DNA of 64,000 nucleotides from Latrodectus hesperus (Eukaryota > Arthropoda > Arachnida > Araneae > Theridiidae), in assembly GCA_037975125.1 (NCBI GenBank), contig CM075855.1:82211085-82275084 (forward strand). Direction: 5' to 3'. The position numbers were made by a program, and so were the translations under genes. Below, in pieces: positions 10,643 through 21,568 of the stretch. The notes under the pieces were generated by a model. The model was not told the origin of the DNA and ran no database searches. It saw only the letters and a program-made list of their open reading frames with translations. The first letter of the stretch is position 1, and each line of letters begins with the position of its first letter.

Positions 10643-13600
10643 CTTCGACGGACTCCTCCTCCGAAAGTTTTACGTCTCGTCGCATGTTTATAACGGACAA
10701 AAATACAGGTACGTGTTTTCTTGTTGATTCTGGGAGTGATGCTTCTATAATTGTTGCCTCTAAACATGAACGCACACTTCCCGTTCTTCAGACATTTCGC
10801 GCTGCTAACGGCAGTTCTATCAATGTGTATGGTCGGAAATCGATAACTGTCAATTTTGGATTAAGAAGGAATTTTACTTACTCATTTTATATTTGTAATG
10901 TGTCCAGTGCAATATTGGGTGCAGATTTTTTATATCGTTTCAATTTATACCCAGACTTAAGAAATAAACGTCTTGTAGATAACACAACGAATTTAAAAAT
11001 ATATGGTAAAATATTTAGCTGTAAAATATTTTCTGTAAAATCTGTTTTTGTAAATAACGTATATGGTAAAATATTGTCAAAATACCCCGATATTACAAAA
11101 TTACCAGATCCTGATATGCCTATAAAACATAATACAGTTCATTTTATAAATACAAAAGGTCCACCAGTCGTAGCTAAGCCTAGACGTTTAGCACCTGACC
11201 GTCTAAAAAGTGCAAAAGCTGAATTTCAGCGCATGATAGAACTCGGCCATATGCGGCCATCTAAAAGTCAATATGCTTCTCCCTTGCATATGGTGCCTAA
11301 AAAGGGTACTGTCGAGTGGAGACCGGTAGGGGATTTTCGTGCTCTTAATGCGCAAACTATTAAAGAGCATTATCCGATTCCCTGCATAACCGATTTTACC
11401 TCAGATTTGCATGGCAAACGAGTGTTCAGTCATGTCGACCTCGTCAAAGCATATCACCAAATACCGATTAATCCTGCAGACGTACACAAAACTGCGATTT
11501 GCACTCCTTTTGGCCTTTTTGAAAGTCTGCGCATGCAATTTGGTCTTTGTAATGCGTCCTCAACGTTTCAACGCTTTATTGATGAGGTAACGCGAGACTT
11601 ACCCTTTGTATACGCATTTGTAGATGATCTACTTATAGCGTCCAGTTCGGAAAGTGAACATCTAATTCATTTAGACCTATTATTTTCTAAATTAAATGAA
11701 TATGGATTATGTATAAATACAGAAAAATGCGAGTTTGGTAAATCAACTATTGAATTTCTAGGATTTAAGGTATCTAGTAGTGGTATCGAACCGTTACCAG
11801 ACCGAGTAAAATGTATTTCAGAATTTCCTCGACCGAACACTCTAACCCAATTACGCCGATATTTAGGACTCTTTAATTTCTATCGTAGGTGTATTCCAAA
11901 GGCAGCTGACATTCTAGCACCCTTAGTAAAATTTCTGGAAGGCCATAAAAACAAAAAGAAGCACCCTCGTTCTAGTGCAAATGACAAGGAGCAATTAAAT
12001 TGGGACGAACAAGCAAATCTTTCTTTTGAAAATTCAAAACAAGCAATTGCTAAAGCAACGCTATTAAGACACCCTATCCCAGGAGCAGAACTAAGTTTAT
12101 GGGTAGACGCTTCAAATGTAGCAATCGGTGGTTCCGTAATGCAAATGTCAAATAGCAATTGGGAACCCATAGCCTTTTATTCAGTTAAGTTAAGCAAATC
12201 TCAAAGAAATTGGTCCACTTACGACCGCGAGTTATATGCTATATATTCCTCTATAAAAAAATTTAGACACATGCTAGAAGGTAGATCTTTTGTCATATTT
12301 AGTGACCAGAAACCTCTGAGCTATGCATTTAAACAAAATCCTGATAAATGCAGTCCTCGCCAACTACGTCACTTAGATTTCATTTCCCAATTTTCCACTG
12401 ACATTCGTTACACAAAAGGATCTGATAACACTGTAGCAGATGCACTTTCTCGCATTGAGATAGACGAAATATCTACTTCAGTACTAGACTTTACAGAATT
12501 TGCCTCCGCTCAATCAAAAGATGAGGAATTGCAAAATCTTTTAACTGATAATAATACTTCCTTAAAGTTAGTAAAACATTACTTTCCTCTGGAAAATATT
12601 AACCTTTATTGCGATCTTTCACAAGCTACCCCTCGTCCATTTGTTCCAAAATGTATGCGCAGGAAAATATTTGAAAACATACACTTTCTTTCTCACCCGG
12701 GTATTGCAGCTTCTATTGCATTAATCACGAAACGCTTCGTTTGGCCTGGTATGCGCAAAAATATTAAGGATTTAGTTCGCAGCTGTGTTAAATGCCAAAA
12801 AGCCAAGATAACTCAGCACACTAAATCTCCCATTGGCACTTTTGCCACACCAGATGCTCGTTTCGCACACATACATCTTGATTTTATTGGACCTTTACCT
12901 CCTTCTGAGGGAAAACAATATTGTTTGACCATTATCGACAGATTTACAAGATGGCCTGAAGTCATTCCGACAGAAGATATGACTGCAGAAACAACTGCTC
13001 GTGCATTAGTACGCGGGTGGATTTCAAGATTTGGATCCCCTGTCACTATTACTACCGACCAAGGCCGAAACTTCGAATCACACCTATTTCACGAACTCAC
13101 AAATATGTTAGGGTGTAATAGAATTCGAACCTCACCTTATCATCCTCAAGCTAATGGCATTATCGAACGAATGCATCGACACCTTAAATCTTCCTTAAAA
13201 GCTCACAATCAAACAAATTGGACAGAAATATTGCCAATCGTATTGTTAGGTTTACGCACGGCCCTTAAAGACGACATAAAAGCAACTAGCGCCCAACTGG
13301 TGTACGGCACAACTCTTAGATTACCATGTGACCTCGTTTCAAGTAATTTAACTAATCAGTGTGTTGACTCAACTTATGTATCAAACTTAATTAACATGAT
13401 GAGAGAATTAAATCCAATCACCACCGCAATCCACGGGAAATCCAAAACATATGTAAATTCTTCGTTAAAAACCTGCACTCATGTATTTTTAAGATCAGAT
13501 AAAGTCAATCCACCACTAGCACCTTCTTACACTGGACCACATTTAGTTACCAATAGAACTGACAAAAATTTTGTTTTGGACATCAACGGTAAACCTTGCA

Positions 13601-13788
13601 CCGTTTCCATCGATCGATTAAAACCAGCTTATCAGTTCTCAGATGAAATGGATAATGTCGAGTTAACCACGTCAAACAAAACTGCTACTAGTTCTGACGT
13701 TCAGACTCCTTCACAACCACTGCGTATTACTAGATGTGGTAGGAAAGTTCATTTTCCAAAACATTTGACAACTGAATATGTGATATAG
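10579..13788 (+). CDS. pol: Pol polyprotein (protease, RT, RNase H, integrase), copy 1
   Basis: Open in the -1 frame relative to gag, with no in-frame stop for about 1069 codons; residue numbers here count from the codon at 10594. Protease: LVDSGSDAS with the catalytic DSG at 45-47. Reverse transcriptase: about 190-440, with [11 protein letters not shown] near 280 and FVDD at 342-345. RNase H: D505 (WVDAS), E546, D571 and D616. Integrase: the H-H-C-C zinc site H697, H701, C731, C734, then the core triad D763, D822, E858 with the usual 35-residue second gap. It ends with a basic tail after RLKPAY and has no chromodomain that I can see. All catalytic residues are present, so the protein looks functional. 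It is presumably made as a Gag-Pol fusion, so the exact first residue depends on the slip site. Confidence 0.94.
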   Translation, partial: GKGSKVYSSMRIPGKRYSGGVASTDSSSESFTSRRMFITDKNTGTCFLVDSGSDASIIVASKHERTLPVLQTFRAANGSSINVYGRKSITVNFGLRRNFTYSFYICNVSSAILGADFLYRFNLYPDLRNKRLVDNTTNLKIYGKIFSCKIFSVKSVFVNNVYGKILSKYPDITKLPDPDMPIKHNTVHFINTKGPPVVAKPRRLAPDRLKSAKAEFQRMIELGHMRPSKSQYASPLHMVPKKGTVEWRPVGDFRALNAQTIKEHYPIPCITDFTSDLHGKRVFSHVDLVKAYHQIPINPADVHKTAICTPFGLFESLRMQFGLCNASSTFQRFIDEVTRDLPFVYAFVDDLLIASSSESEHLIHLDLLFSKLNEYGLCINTEKCEFGKSTIEFLGFKVSSSGIEPLPDRVKCISEFPRPNTLTQLRRYLGLFNFYRRCIPKAADILAPLVKFLEGHKNKKKHPRSSANDKEQLNWDEQANLSFENSKQAIAKATLLRHPIPGAELSLWVDASNVAIGGSVMQMSNSNWEPIAFYSVKLSKSQRNWSTYDRELYAIYSSIKKFRHMLEGRSFVIFSDQKPLSYAFKQNPDKCSPRQLRHLDFISQFSTDIRYTKGSDNTVADALSRIEIDEISTSVLDFTEFASAQSKDEELQNLLTDNNTSLKLVKHYFPLENINLYCDLSQATPRPFVPKCMRRKIFENIHFLSHPGIAASIALITKRFVWPGMRKNIKDLVRSCVKCQKAKITQHTKSPIGTFATPDARFAHIHLDFIGPLPPSEGKQYCLTIIDRFTRWPEVIPTEDMTAETTARALVRGWISRFGSPVTITTDQGRNFESHLFHELTNMLGCNRIRTSPYHPQANGIIERMHRHLKSSLKAHNQTNWTEILPIVLLGLRTALKDDIKATSAQLVYGTTLRLPCDLVSSNLTNQCVDSTYVSNLINMMRELNPITTAIHGKSKTYVNSSLKTCTHVFLRSDKVNPPLAPSYTGPHLVTNRTDKNFVLDINGKPCTVSIDRLKPAYQFSDEMDNVELTTSNKTATSSDVQTPSQPLRITRCGRKVHFPKHLTTEYVI
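10633..10642 (+). promoter_or_regulatory. Candidate -1 ribosomal frameshift site
   Basis: The end of gag reads CCG GGG GAG TAG. The run of five Gs (10633-10637) lets a Gly tRNA on GGG slip back one base and re-pair fully with GGG, after which the pol frame continues GGA GTA GCT. Pol is in the -1 frame and open from 10579, so slippage must fall in 10579-10642. This is the best candidate in that stretch. It is inference; no downstream structure was assessed. Confidence 0.4.
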
Positions 13789-14009
13789 ATAAATAATGTC
13801 TTGTATATATGTATAACTGAATATACTGCAAATTAATAAACTAAAATATGCATAAATTATTACGAAGTAAATAAATTCATGATTTCATCTGTATTAAATC
13901 ATCAATATATGTCAACAGTGTTTATAATTGTAATAGTGAAAATAGCAACATGTTTGTATGTTTATATATTTTTCTTTGTAACGCGAACTAAGTCGCTGGG
14001 GGCATAGTC
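13789..14009 (+). other. 3' untranslated part and polypurine tract, copy 1
   Basis: AT-rich spacer between pol and LTR2 ending CGCTGGGGGCATAGTC. The GGGGG at 13998-14002 is the likely core of the plus-strand primer (polypurine tract). The decayed relative at 59690-64000 keeps the same pattern (CACTGGGGGGATACTC). Confidence 0.65.
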
Positions 14010-14309
14010 TGTAGTGATCCCTTTCTCACGCTTTTAATGAGTTACGGAAATGGCATTTCCCTTCTCAGCCCATCTGGCAAAGGGTGAATAAATTCCCACG
14101 CTTCGGACAGGAAATGCACTCCGACCCCCTTTTCTCTTGGGGGAAGAAGGAGCGCCGGACCACGTGACAGTCCAGCGTGAGAGAGGAAAAAGAACGACCC
14201 CAGCCACTTGGTACGCGACCGTCAGGATGTAGAGAAGTATAATAAAATGTTCTTGCATTGAAGTCTTATTCTGTTCTTCACACCGAATGCCACTATTAAA
14301 ATCATAACA
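14010..14309 (+). repeat. LTR 2, shared by both copies (300 bp)
   Basis: Serves as 3' LTR of copy 1 and 5' LTR of copy 2. It begins TGTAGTGATCC and ends CATAACA, followed at once by the copy 2 PBS. No target duplication borders it, so copy 2 did not arrive by a separate integration at this site. Confidence 0.92.
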
Positions 14310-14310
14310 G

Positions 14311-14326
14311 TGGTGACCCGCGAGAC
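14311..14326 (+). other. Primer binding site, copy 2
   Basis: Same TGGTGACCCGCGAGAC as in copy 1, one base after LTR2. Confidence 0.6.
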
Positions 14327-14378
14327 TTTATGAACCTCATATCTGTGCTCATTTTTCCTGAATAAAAACTGCATAATT

Positions 14379-15155
14379 ATGGAGTCAGCGGCAGTTGTCA
14401 TACCTGCATTCATAAAAGCAGACCCTTCGCTGTGGTTCTATATGATAGAAAGTACTTTTGCACTAGCAAATCCTAAGCCTATAACCGACTCTAAAACAAA
14501 GTATAACTATGTAGTCGCTCATCTTCCTCCAGAAACGGCGACCATCGTCAGGGATGTCATTATGCAGCCAGACGCAACAGACCCGTACCAGAATCTGAAG
14601 GAAAAACTAGTGGAACGGTGTTCGGAAAGCAAGACTCAAGAAATTCGGCGGTTGTTAGCCGGAGAAAGCCTGGGAGACCGGAAGCCCTCGGAATTGTTAC
14701 GGAGCATGAAACGTCGAGCCGAAAATCATAACATCGACGATTCCTTACTCCTAGAGCTCTTCAATCAAGCAATGCCAGTTCCAGTGCAGACGATCCTAGC
14801 ATCGATTTCTCCTCTGACCTCCGACAAAGCTGCTGAGATTGCCGACAGAATTCAACAAATTCCTCCCCACAATGCCTTTGCTGTCTCCAGTCAAGTTCCT
14901 ACTCAATCATCATTCACCGTAGAAAAGAAGCCCAACTTCGATTCTCTCTACGAGGAAATAAAGGAGCTACATAAAGAAATTGCGGAATTACGATCAAGAT
15001 CGAGAAGTAGGAATCGGAGCCAGCAGAATTTTCATCATCGGCAACGATCTTCTTCACGGCAAAAACTCTGCTTTTATCATGCTCGATTTAAGGAAAAGGC
15101 TCGAAAGTGTACTCCTCCATGCGCATTCCAGGGAAACGCTACTCCGGGGGAGTAG
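14379..15155 (+). CDS. gag: Gag protein of CsRn1-type retrotransposon, copy 2
   Basis: 258 residues, identical to the Gag at 9866-10642, including the C-x2-H-x9-C-x3-C finger. Three base differences from copy 1 were seen: T10309/C14822, C10459/T14972 and G10492/A15005. All are silent in the Gag frame. Either the duplication is young and these changes are neutral, or the array was built from two slightly different elements. Confidence 0.93.
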   Translation: MESAAVVIPAFIKADPSLWFYMIESTFALANPKPITDSKTKYNYVVAHLPPETATIVRDVIMQPDATDPYQNLKEKLVERCSESKTQEIRRLLAGESLGDRKPSELLRSMKRRAENHNIDDSLLLELFNQAMPVPVQTILASISPLTSDKAAEIADRIQQIPPHNAFAVSSQVPTQSSFTVEKKPNFDSLYEEIKELHKEIAELRSRSRSRNRSQQNFHHRQRSSSRQKLCFYHARFKEKARKCTPPCAFQGNATPGE

Positions 15156-18100
15156 CTTCGACGGACTCCTCCTCCGAAAGTTTTACGTCTCGTCGCATGT
15201 TTATAACGGACAAAAATACAGGTACGTGTTTTCTTGTTGATTCTGGGAGTGATGCTTCTATAATTGTTGCCTCTAAACATGAACGCACACTTCCCGTTCT
15301 TCAGACATTTCGCGCTGCTAACGGCAGTTCTATCAATGTGTATGGTCGGAAATCGATAACTGTCAATTTTGGATTAAGAAGGAATTTTACTTACTCATTT
15401 TATATTTGTAATGTGTCCAGTGCAATATTGGGTGCAGATTTTTTATATCGTTTCAATTTATACCCAGACTTAAGAAATAAACGTCTTGTAGATAACACAA
15501 CGAATTTAAAAATATATGGTAAAATATTTAGCTGTAAAATATTTTCTGTAAAATCTGTTTTTGTAAATAACGTATATGGTAAAATATTGTCAAAATACCC
15601 CGATATTACAAAATTACCAGATCCTGATATGCCTATAAAACATAATACAGTTCATTTTATAAATACAAAAGGTCCACCAGTCGTAGCTAAGCCTAGACGT
15701 TTAGCACCTGACCGTCTAAAAAGTGCAAAAGCTGAATTTCAGCGCATGATAGAACTCGGCCATATGCGGCCATCTAAAAGTCAATATGCTTCTCCCTTGC
15801 ATATGGTGCCTAAAAAGGGTACTGTCGAGTGGAGACCGGTAGGGGATTTTCGTGCTCTTAATGCGCAAACTATTAAAGAGCATTATCCGATTCCCTGCAT
15901 AACCGATTTTACCTCAGATTTGCATGGCAAACGAGTGTTCAGTCATGTCGACCTCGTCAAAGCATATCACCAAATACCGATTAATCCTGCAGACGTACAC
16001 AAAACTGCGATTTGCACTCCTTTTGGCCTTTTTGAAAGTCTGCGCATGCAATTTGGTCTTTGTAATGCGTCCTCAACGTTTCAACGCTTTATTGATGAGG
16101 TAACGCGAGACTTACCCTTTGTATACGCATTTGTAGATGATCTACTTATAGCGTCCAGTTCGGAAAGTGAACATCTAATTCATTTAGACCTATTATTTTC
16201 TAAATTAAATGAATATGGATTATGTATAAATACAGAAAAATGCGAGTTTGGTAAATCAACTATTGAATTTCTAGGATTTAAGGTATCTAGTAGTGGTATC
16301 GAACCGTTACCAGACCGAGTAAAATGTATTTCAGAATTTCCTCGACCGAACACTCTAACCCAATTACGCCGATATTTAGGACTCTTTAATTTCTATCGTA
16401 GGTGTATTCCAAAGGCAGCTGACATTCTAGCACCCTTAGTAAAATTTCTGGAAGGCCATAAAAACAAAAAGAAGCACCCTCGTTCTAGTGCAAATGACAA
16501 GGAGCAATTAAATTGGGACGAACAAGCAAATCTTTCTTTTGAAAATTCAAAACAAGCAATTGCTAAAGCAACGCTATTAAGACACCCTATCCCAGGAGCA
16601 GAACTAAGTTTATGGGTAGACGCTTCAAATGTAGCAATCGGTGGTTCCGTAATGCAAATGTCAAATAGCAATTGGGAACCCATAGCCTTTTATTCAGTTA
16701 AGTTAAGCAAATCTCAAAGAAATTGGTCCACTTACGACCGCGAGTTATATGCTATATATTCCTCTATAAAAAAATTTAGACACATGCTAGAAGGTAGATC
16801 TTTTGTCATATTTAGTGACCAGAAACCTCTGAGCTATGCATTTAAACAAAATCCTGATAAATGCAGTCCTCGCCAACTACGTCACTTAGATTTCATTTCC
16901 CAATTTTCCACTGACATTCGTTACACAAAAGGATCTGATAACACTGTAGCAGATGCACTTTCTCGCATTGAGATAGACGAAATATCTACTTCAGTACTAG
17001 ACTTTACAGAATTTGCCTCCGCTCAATCAAAAGATGAGGAATTGCAAAATCTTTTAACTGATAATAATACTTCCTTAAAGTTAGTAAAACATTACTTTCC
17101 TCTGGAAAATATTAACCTTTATTGCGATCTTTCACAAGCTACCCCTCGTCCATTTGTTCCAAAATGTATGCGCAGGAAAATATTTGAAAACATACACTTT
17201 CTTTCTCACCCGGGTATTGCAGCTTCTATTGCATTAATCACGAAACGCTTCGTTTGGCCTGGTATGCGCAAAAATATTAAGGATTTAGTTCGCAGCTGTG
17301 TTAAATGCCAAAAAGCCAAGATAACTCAGCACACTAAATCTCCCATTGGCACTTTTGCCACACCAGATGCTCGTTTCGCACACATACATCTTGATTTTAT
17401 TGGACCTTTACCTCCTTCTGAGGGAAAACAATATTGTTTGACCATTATCGACAGATTTACAAGATGGCCTGAAGTCATTCCGACAGAAGATATGACTGCA
17501 GAAACAACTGCTCGTGCATTAGTACGCGGGTGGATTTCAAGATTTGGATCCCCTGTCACTATTACTACCGACCAAGGCCGAAACTTCGAATCACACCTAT
17601 TTCACGAACTCACAAATATGTTAGGGTGTAATAGAATTCGAACCTCACCTTATCATCCTCAAGCTAATGGCATTATCGAACGAATGCATCGACACCTTAA
17701 ATCTTCCTTAAAAGCTCACAATCAAACAAATTGGACAGAAATATTGCCAATCGTATTGTTAGGTTTACGCACGGCCCTTAAAGACGACATAAAAGCAACT
17801 AGCGCCCAACTGGTGTACGGCACAACTCTTAGATTACCATGTGACCTCGTTTCAAGTAATTTAACTAATCAGTGTGTTGACTCAACTTATGTATCAAACT
17901 TAATTAACATGATGAGAGAATTAAATCCAATCACCACCGCAATCCACGGGAAATCCAAAACATATGTAAATTCTTCGTTAAAAACCTGCACTCATGTATT
18001 TTTAAGATCAGATAAAGTCAATCCACCACTAGCACCTTCTTACACTGGACCACATTTAGTTACCAATAGAACTGACAAAAATTTTGTTTTGGACATCAAC

Positions 18101-18301
18101 GGTAAACCTTGCACCGTTTCCATCGATCGATTAAAACCAGCTTATCAGTTCTCAGATGAAATGGATAATGTCGAGTTAACCACGTCAAACAAAACTGCTA
18201 CTAGTTCTGACGTTCAGACTCCTTCACAACCACTGCGTATTACTAGATGTGGTAGGAAAGTTCATTTTCCAAAACATTTGACAACTGAATATGTGATATA
18301 G
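15092..18301 (+). CDS. pol: Pol polyprotein, copy 2
   Basis: Translation is identical to the Pol of copy 1 over its whole length: protease DSG, reverse transcriptase FVDD, RNase H, and integrase H-H-C-C with D, D-35-E all retained, in the same -1 relation to gag. Having two uninterrupted 1064-residue frames in tandem shows that neither copy has been inactivated in its coding part. The left boundary is the first codon after the in-frame stop, as for copy 1; the true first Pol residue depends on where ribosomes slip. Confidence 0.94.
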   Translation, partial: GKGSKVYSSMRIPGKRYSGGVASTDSSSESFTSRRMFITDKNTGTCFLVDSGSDASIIVASKHERTLPVLQTFRAANGSSINVYGRKSITVNFGLRRNFTYSFYICNVSSAILGADFLYRFNLYPDLRNKRLVDNTTNLKIYGKIFSCKIFSVKSVFVNNVYGKILSKYPDITKLPDPDMPIKHNTVHFINTKGPPVVAKPRRLAPDRLKSAKAEFQRMIELGHMRPSKSQYASPLHMVPKKGTVEWRPVGDFRALNAQTIKEHYPIPCITDFTSDLHGKRVFSHVDLVKAYHQIPINPADVHKTAICTPFGLFESLRMQFGLCNASSTFQRFIDEVTRDLPFVYAFVDDLLIASSSESEHLIHLDLLFSKLNEYGLCINTEKCEFGKSTIEFLGFKVSSSGIEPLPDRVKCISEFPRPNTLTQLRRYLGLFNFYRRCIPKAADILAPLVKFLEGHKNKKKHPRSSANDKEQLNWDEQANLSFENSKQAIAKATLLRHPIPGAELSLWVDASNVAIGGSVMQMSNSNWEPIAFYSVKLSKSQRNWSTYDRELYAIYSSIKKFRHMLEGRSFVIFSDQKPLSYAFKQNPDKCSPRQLRHLDFISQFSTDIRYTKGSDNTVADALSRIEIDEISTSVLDFTEFASAQSKDEELQNLLTDNNTSLKLVKHYFPLENINLYCDLSQATPRPFVPKCMRRKIFENIHFLSHPGIAASIALITKRFVWPGMRKNIKDLVRSCVKCQKAKITQHTKSPIGTFATPDARFAHIHLDFIGPLPPSEGKQYCLTIIDRFTRWPEVIPTEDMTAETTARALVRGWISRFGSPVTITTDQGRNFESHLFHELTNMLGCNRIRTSPYHPQANGIIERMHRHLKSSLKAHNQTNWTEILPIVLLGLRTALKDDIKATSAQLVYGTTLRLPCDLVSSNLTNQCVDSTYVSNLINMMRELNPITTAIHGKSKTYVNSSLKTCTHVFLRSDKVNPPLAPSYTGPHLVTNRTDKNFVLDINGKPCTVSIDRLKPAYQFSDEMDNVELTTSNKTATSSDVQTPSQPLRITRCGRKVHFPKHLTTEYVI
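15146..15155 (+). promoter_or_regulatory. Candidate -1 frameshift site, copy 2
   Basis: Same CCG GGG GAG TAG context as in copy 1, inside the gag/pol overlap. Confidence 0.4.
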
Positions 18302-18522
18302 ATAAATAATGTCTTGTATATATGTATAACTGAATATACTGCAAATTAATAAACTAAAATATGCATAAATTATTACGAAGTAAATAAATTCATGATTTCA
18401 TCTGTATTAAATCATCAATATATGTCAACAGTGTTTATAATTGTAATAGTGAAAATAGCAACATGTTTGTATGTTTATATATTTTTCTTTGTAACGCGAA
18501 CTAAGTCGCTGGGGGCATAGTC
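18302..18522 (+). other. 3' untranslated part and polypurine tract, copy 2
   Basis: Same AT-rich spacer and CGCTGGGGGCATAGTC tract as in copy 1, immediately before LTR3. Confidence 0.65.
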
Positions 18523-18821
18523 TGTAGTGATCCCTTTCTCACGCTTTTAATGAGTTACGGAAATGGCATTTCCCTTCTCAGCCCATCTGGCAAAGGGTGA
18601 ATAAATTCCCACGCTTCGGACAGGAAATGCACTCCGACCCCTTTTCTCTTGGGGGAAGAAGGAGCGCCGGACCACGTGACAGTCCAGCGTGAGAGAGGAA
18701 AAAGAACGACCCCAGCCACTTGGTACGCGACCGTCAGGATGTAGAGAAGTATAATAAAATGTTCTTGCATTGAAGTCTTATTCTGTTCTTCACACCGAAT
18801 GCCACTATTAAAATCATAACA
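18523..18821 (+). repeat. LTR 3 (299 bp)
   Basis: Matches LTR2 except for loss of one C in a C-run near 18637-18641 (four Cs instead of five). It ends CATAACA and is followed by CAAG. Confidence 0.92.
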
Positions 18822-18825
18822 CAAG
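18822..18825. repeat. Right target-site duplication CAAG
   Basis: Pairs with 9493-9496. Confidence 0.7.
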
Positions 18826-20460
18826 CTTCAAAAACCTATTGAAGAAGAAGTGAAATGTTTAGAAAAAAATATCCAAAGTTCGTCAATACATTCATTTAAA
18901 TAGAAATCAATACAATATTTCAATTATATGAATTATAAAAAATAATGAACATAAAAGAATTTGTTAAGCAATATTTTATTTGAAAACTTTGAAAAATTAC
19001 TAAATTTCTATAAATTTAAAAAAATTGATTAGTTTAATAATTCTTTTAAAGTTAATTCAATTTATTGATTTAAAAAATGTGTATTCTCAAATAATATAAT
19101 AAAACTTCTCTAATACGTAAAATGAATAATTAACGTTGCAAGCTGTTAATTGTAAGTAAAATCACACACACAAGTGGCAACATTTATTAATTCTATATTA
19201 TTTAATCATGCATAATTTTGAACCAAAATACTAAATATTTATATATATAGAAATGAACAAATAATTATTTCTACTTTGAGTAGTGAACTAATTGTTTTGA
19301 CCTGAAAATATTAAACTTTTGTAATATTGGCTGATAAAACTTGTTAATATGTCACATTAATAATTACATAAAAGAAACTTACATAGCTATTTCTCAAAAA
19401 CTGTAGACAAACGAATATTTCCCCTTGTTTTGATATTAAAGTCTTTAGTACACTGTGCAGTAATAAACTTTTCAAAATAACAATATTTAATCCCTTGGGT
19501 TTTAAAATTTTGTTAGATTAAGCTGAAAATTAAAATTAGACCATTAAAAAAAATCAAGACCCCAATTATAAAATGTAAATGCTATAAAATATTTTATAAA
19601 TGTATCAAAGTTTTAAATATCGGAATTAATTTTAAATTTTATTTTAAAATATAATTTGCTTTTCTAATTTAACAAAAAATATGACATTCAAAGAGTATTT
19701 GTAGCAAGAAAATGTGACAAAAGGTAAAACAGATTTAAGTGAAATTCGAAGTGATTTTCAGTCAACAGATGTGAAGCTTCTCCTTTGGTGAAAATGTTTC
19801 ATAGTTCCATTTCTATGGACGCCACTATGACTAACTGTCAAGTGAAAGTGGTTTTCTTGCTCTTAAGAAACATGTTTAAGAACATCGGGTACTGAAGAAG
19901 TTAACTTTATTCCAGTTTCATGTTTGTTAGACATATGTTGGATGCTGATATGGTATTATGACTACTAGCTAAGATCCAGATAATTGTGGGGGATGCTACA
20001 GATTCAATAGCATTGCGTGTTGCATTTACAACTGTCAGTTTAAATCTAAAAGCGGAGCTGAAATCTGGATTCTTAATCTTAAATCTAATGGGAAAATATG
20101 AAAATTCGGCTACCACAACGGCAGTTGTCATTTTCACTGCCATCATCATAAAGTTAATATTAGTTATTGTTTTTTGGCTTATTAACCCTTAAGCAAGTTA
20201 ACAACATACACAAGTAACTCATAATTTTTTTCAGTATAGAGCATATATTTTAGTCCATGTTGAGAATGTTTAAAAGGTAAACCCTCCATGTACTGTTCCA
20301 CAAAAGTGTCTCAACATAAGTAAATATGAAGCATATGTAAAATCATAAATAAAGATGTGTAATAATTATCACATTAAATAAATGATTTTTTTCTTATTAT
20401 GGACCACAGTCATATTCAATATATACATTCATGCCTTTTTATAAGAACCTAAAATGCTAC
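18826..20460. other. AT-rich spacer
   Basis: No recognised gene. Overlapping frames on both strands at about 19907-20192 (one ending in a hydrophobic run) are short and unsupported. Confidence 0.5.
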
Positions 20461-20660
20461 GTCATTTTGCGGATGACTTCGCAATCCTTACTACTGATTC
20501 TAACCCTATTAATATTCATATCAATCTGATGGAGAGTCTGTTACATATTGAGTCCTGACTCAACTCGTCTTTATTTATGACGTATTTATACTTTATTATT
20601 CAGTGCGAAAAATCTGCTATGTTATTAACGTCTGCTATGTTATTAACGTAAATTAAGTGT
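20461..20660 (+). pseudogene. LINE reverse transcriptase fragment (ADD motif)
   Basis: The plus frame from 20461 reads HFADDFAILTTDSNPINIHI, continues with leucine-rich sequence, then a stop and further RT-like sequence with CEKSAMLL. The FADD box followed about 30 residues later by a helix and a short K/C-containing strand is the palm C to D arrangement of non-LTR reverse transcriptases. Only about 60 residues remain. The subfamily cannot be told. It is unlikely to belong to the LINE pair at 21350-25905, which has its own ADD motif. Confidence 0.45.
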
Positions 20661-21349
20661 ACAATACCATATCCAACTCTTTCTTGTGCTTTTATTTTTT
20701 ATCAAAAACCTCAAGTTATTTCACCTATTGAAACGCAGTTTGTGTTATCATAAAAGCAAATATCAATTTGTATTCCATTTTATAAAACATAATTTCTTAT
20801 CATACGTTTTGCTTAACCATGTTATATGAAAAAAAAATAATAAAACTTGTATGAATGATCTAATTTTATGCATTCTTTTACTGAAAAAGGTATTTAAACT
20901 AACAATGAATTTTACGAGTGTTTGGTATAAAAGAAAGATTATTTTCAGATTTTTCTCTATAGACATGAATTGAAACTCAAAGAGTTTCTTATAAAAAATG
21001 ATTTCTTTATGTATTCAGTTTTAATTACTGTATTACAATAGAGACAGTTTGAGGAAAGAGAAATTGCTTAGAAGATATCTTAATTGATCAAAGAGCAGAA
21101 TTGAATAAATCAAAATAAAAGAGAAATTTTGACTATATAACTTTTTTTAGTATAGATATATATGCTTACATCAAAATTATACATATGCAGATATACTTAA
21201 TATTAATCAAATAATGGAAATAAATTAATTGGATAATGTTTACATTTTGTAGCGAAATAAGTTCATCTACTTTTCGAACACTCAACTCTTTGAAAGCAAA
21301 AGCGGTATCTTAGCCATTAAGCTGCTAAGTCTTAGTTTTAAGATTAATT

Positions 21350-21566
21350 ATATTTATAAAATGAACGTAATGTAGCAATTTTGTTTATTTTAATTTCTGA
21401 ATTTTTAGAAATAATTGCATCACTATTAAAGAATGCTGCAATGGATCGATATTTGACAACCTTAGCAGGGTTTTTATATTCAAATAGTTTATTCAAATTG
21501 GTTGCTGGGCAGTTTTCCGCTTGAAAAAAGTTTAAATTAATCTTGGCTATATTTGATGCTCCAGAA
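21350..21566 (-). pseudogene. Older LINE polymerase, C-terminal part
   Basis: Leftward from 21566 an open frame of about 70 codons reads NIAKINLNFFQAENCPATNL and later YRSIAAFFNSDAI, the counterparts of the last 60 residues of the younger LINE (AENCSTASFNEIF, RPIAAHYLSDAI). It was separated from its upstream part by the insertion. Confidence 0.75.
21553..21566. repeat. LINE target-site duplication, left
   Basis: TTGATGCTCCAGAA, repeated exactly at 23805-23818 on the other side of the younger LINE. Confidence 0.85.
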
Positions 21567-21568
21567 AA

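Larger units (their letters stand above)
9497..18821 (+). mobile_element. Tandem pair of CsRn1-type Ty3/Gypsy retrotransposons sharing a middle LTR
   Basis: The layout is LTR1 (9497-9796), internal copy 1, LTR2 (14010-14309), internal copy 2, LTR3 (18523-18821), with an exact period of 4513 bp. A single CAAG duplication flanks the outside, and none flanks the middle LTR. Each internal part carries PBS, gag, overlapping pol and a G-rich polypurine tract. Encoded Gag and Pol proteins are identical between copies; the three base differences noticed (all in gag) are silent. The Gag zinc finger C-x2-H-x9-C-x3-C and the PBS start TGGTGACCC point to the CsRn1 group, known for this unusual CHCC finger and a tRNA-Trp primer. 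There is no env gene. An assembly duplication is the main alternative to a real tandem. Confidence 0.9.

Noticed and set aside
10467..10727. 86-codon plus frame across the gag/pol junction
   Set aside because: Third frame of the gag-pol overlap. It shows no domain, and its sequence changes by a non-silent substitution between copies while Gag and Pol do not.
13789..14009. Envelope gene downstream of pol (endogenous retrovirus)
   Set aside because: Only 221 AT-rich bases lie between pol and the LTR, so there is no room for env; it is an LTR retrotransposon.
19907..20192. Overlapping 80- and 68-codon ORFs on opposite strands, one with a hydrophobic end
   Set aside because: No conserved motif, no neighbouring exon signals, and the two strands cannot be told apart.
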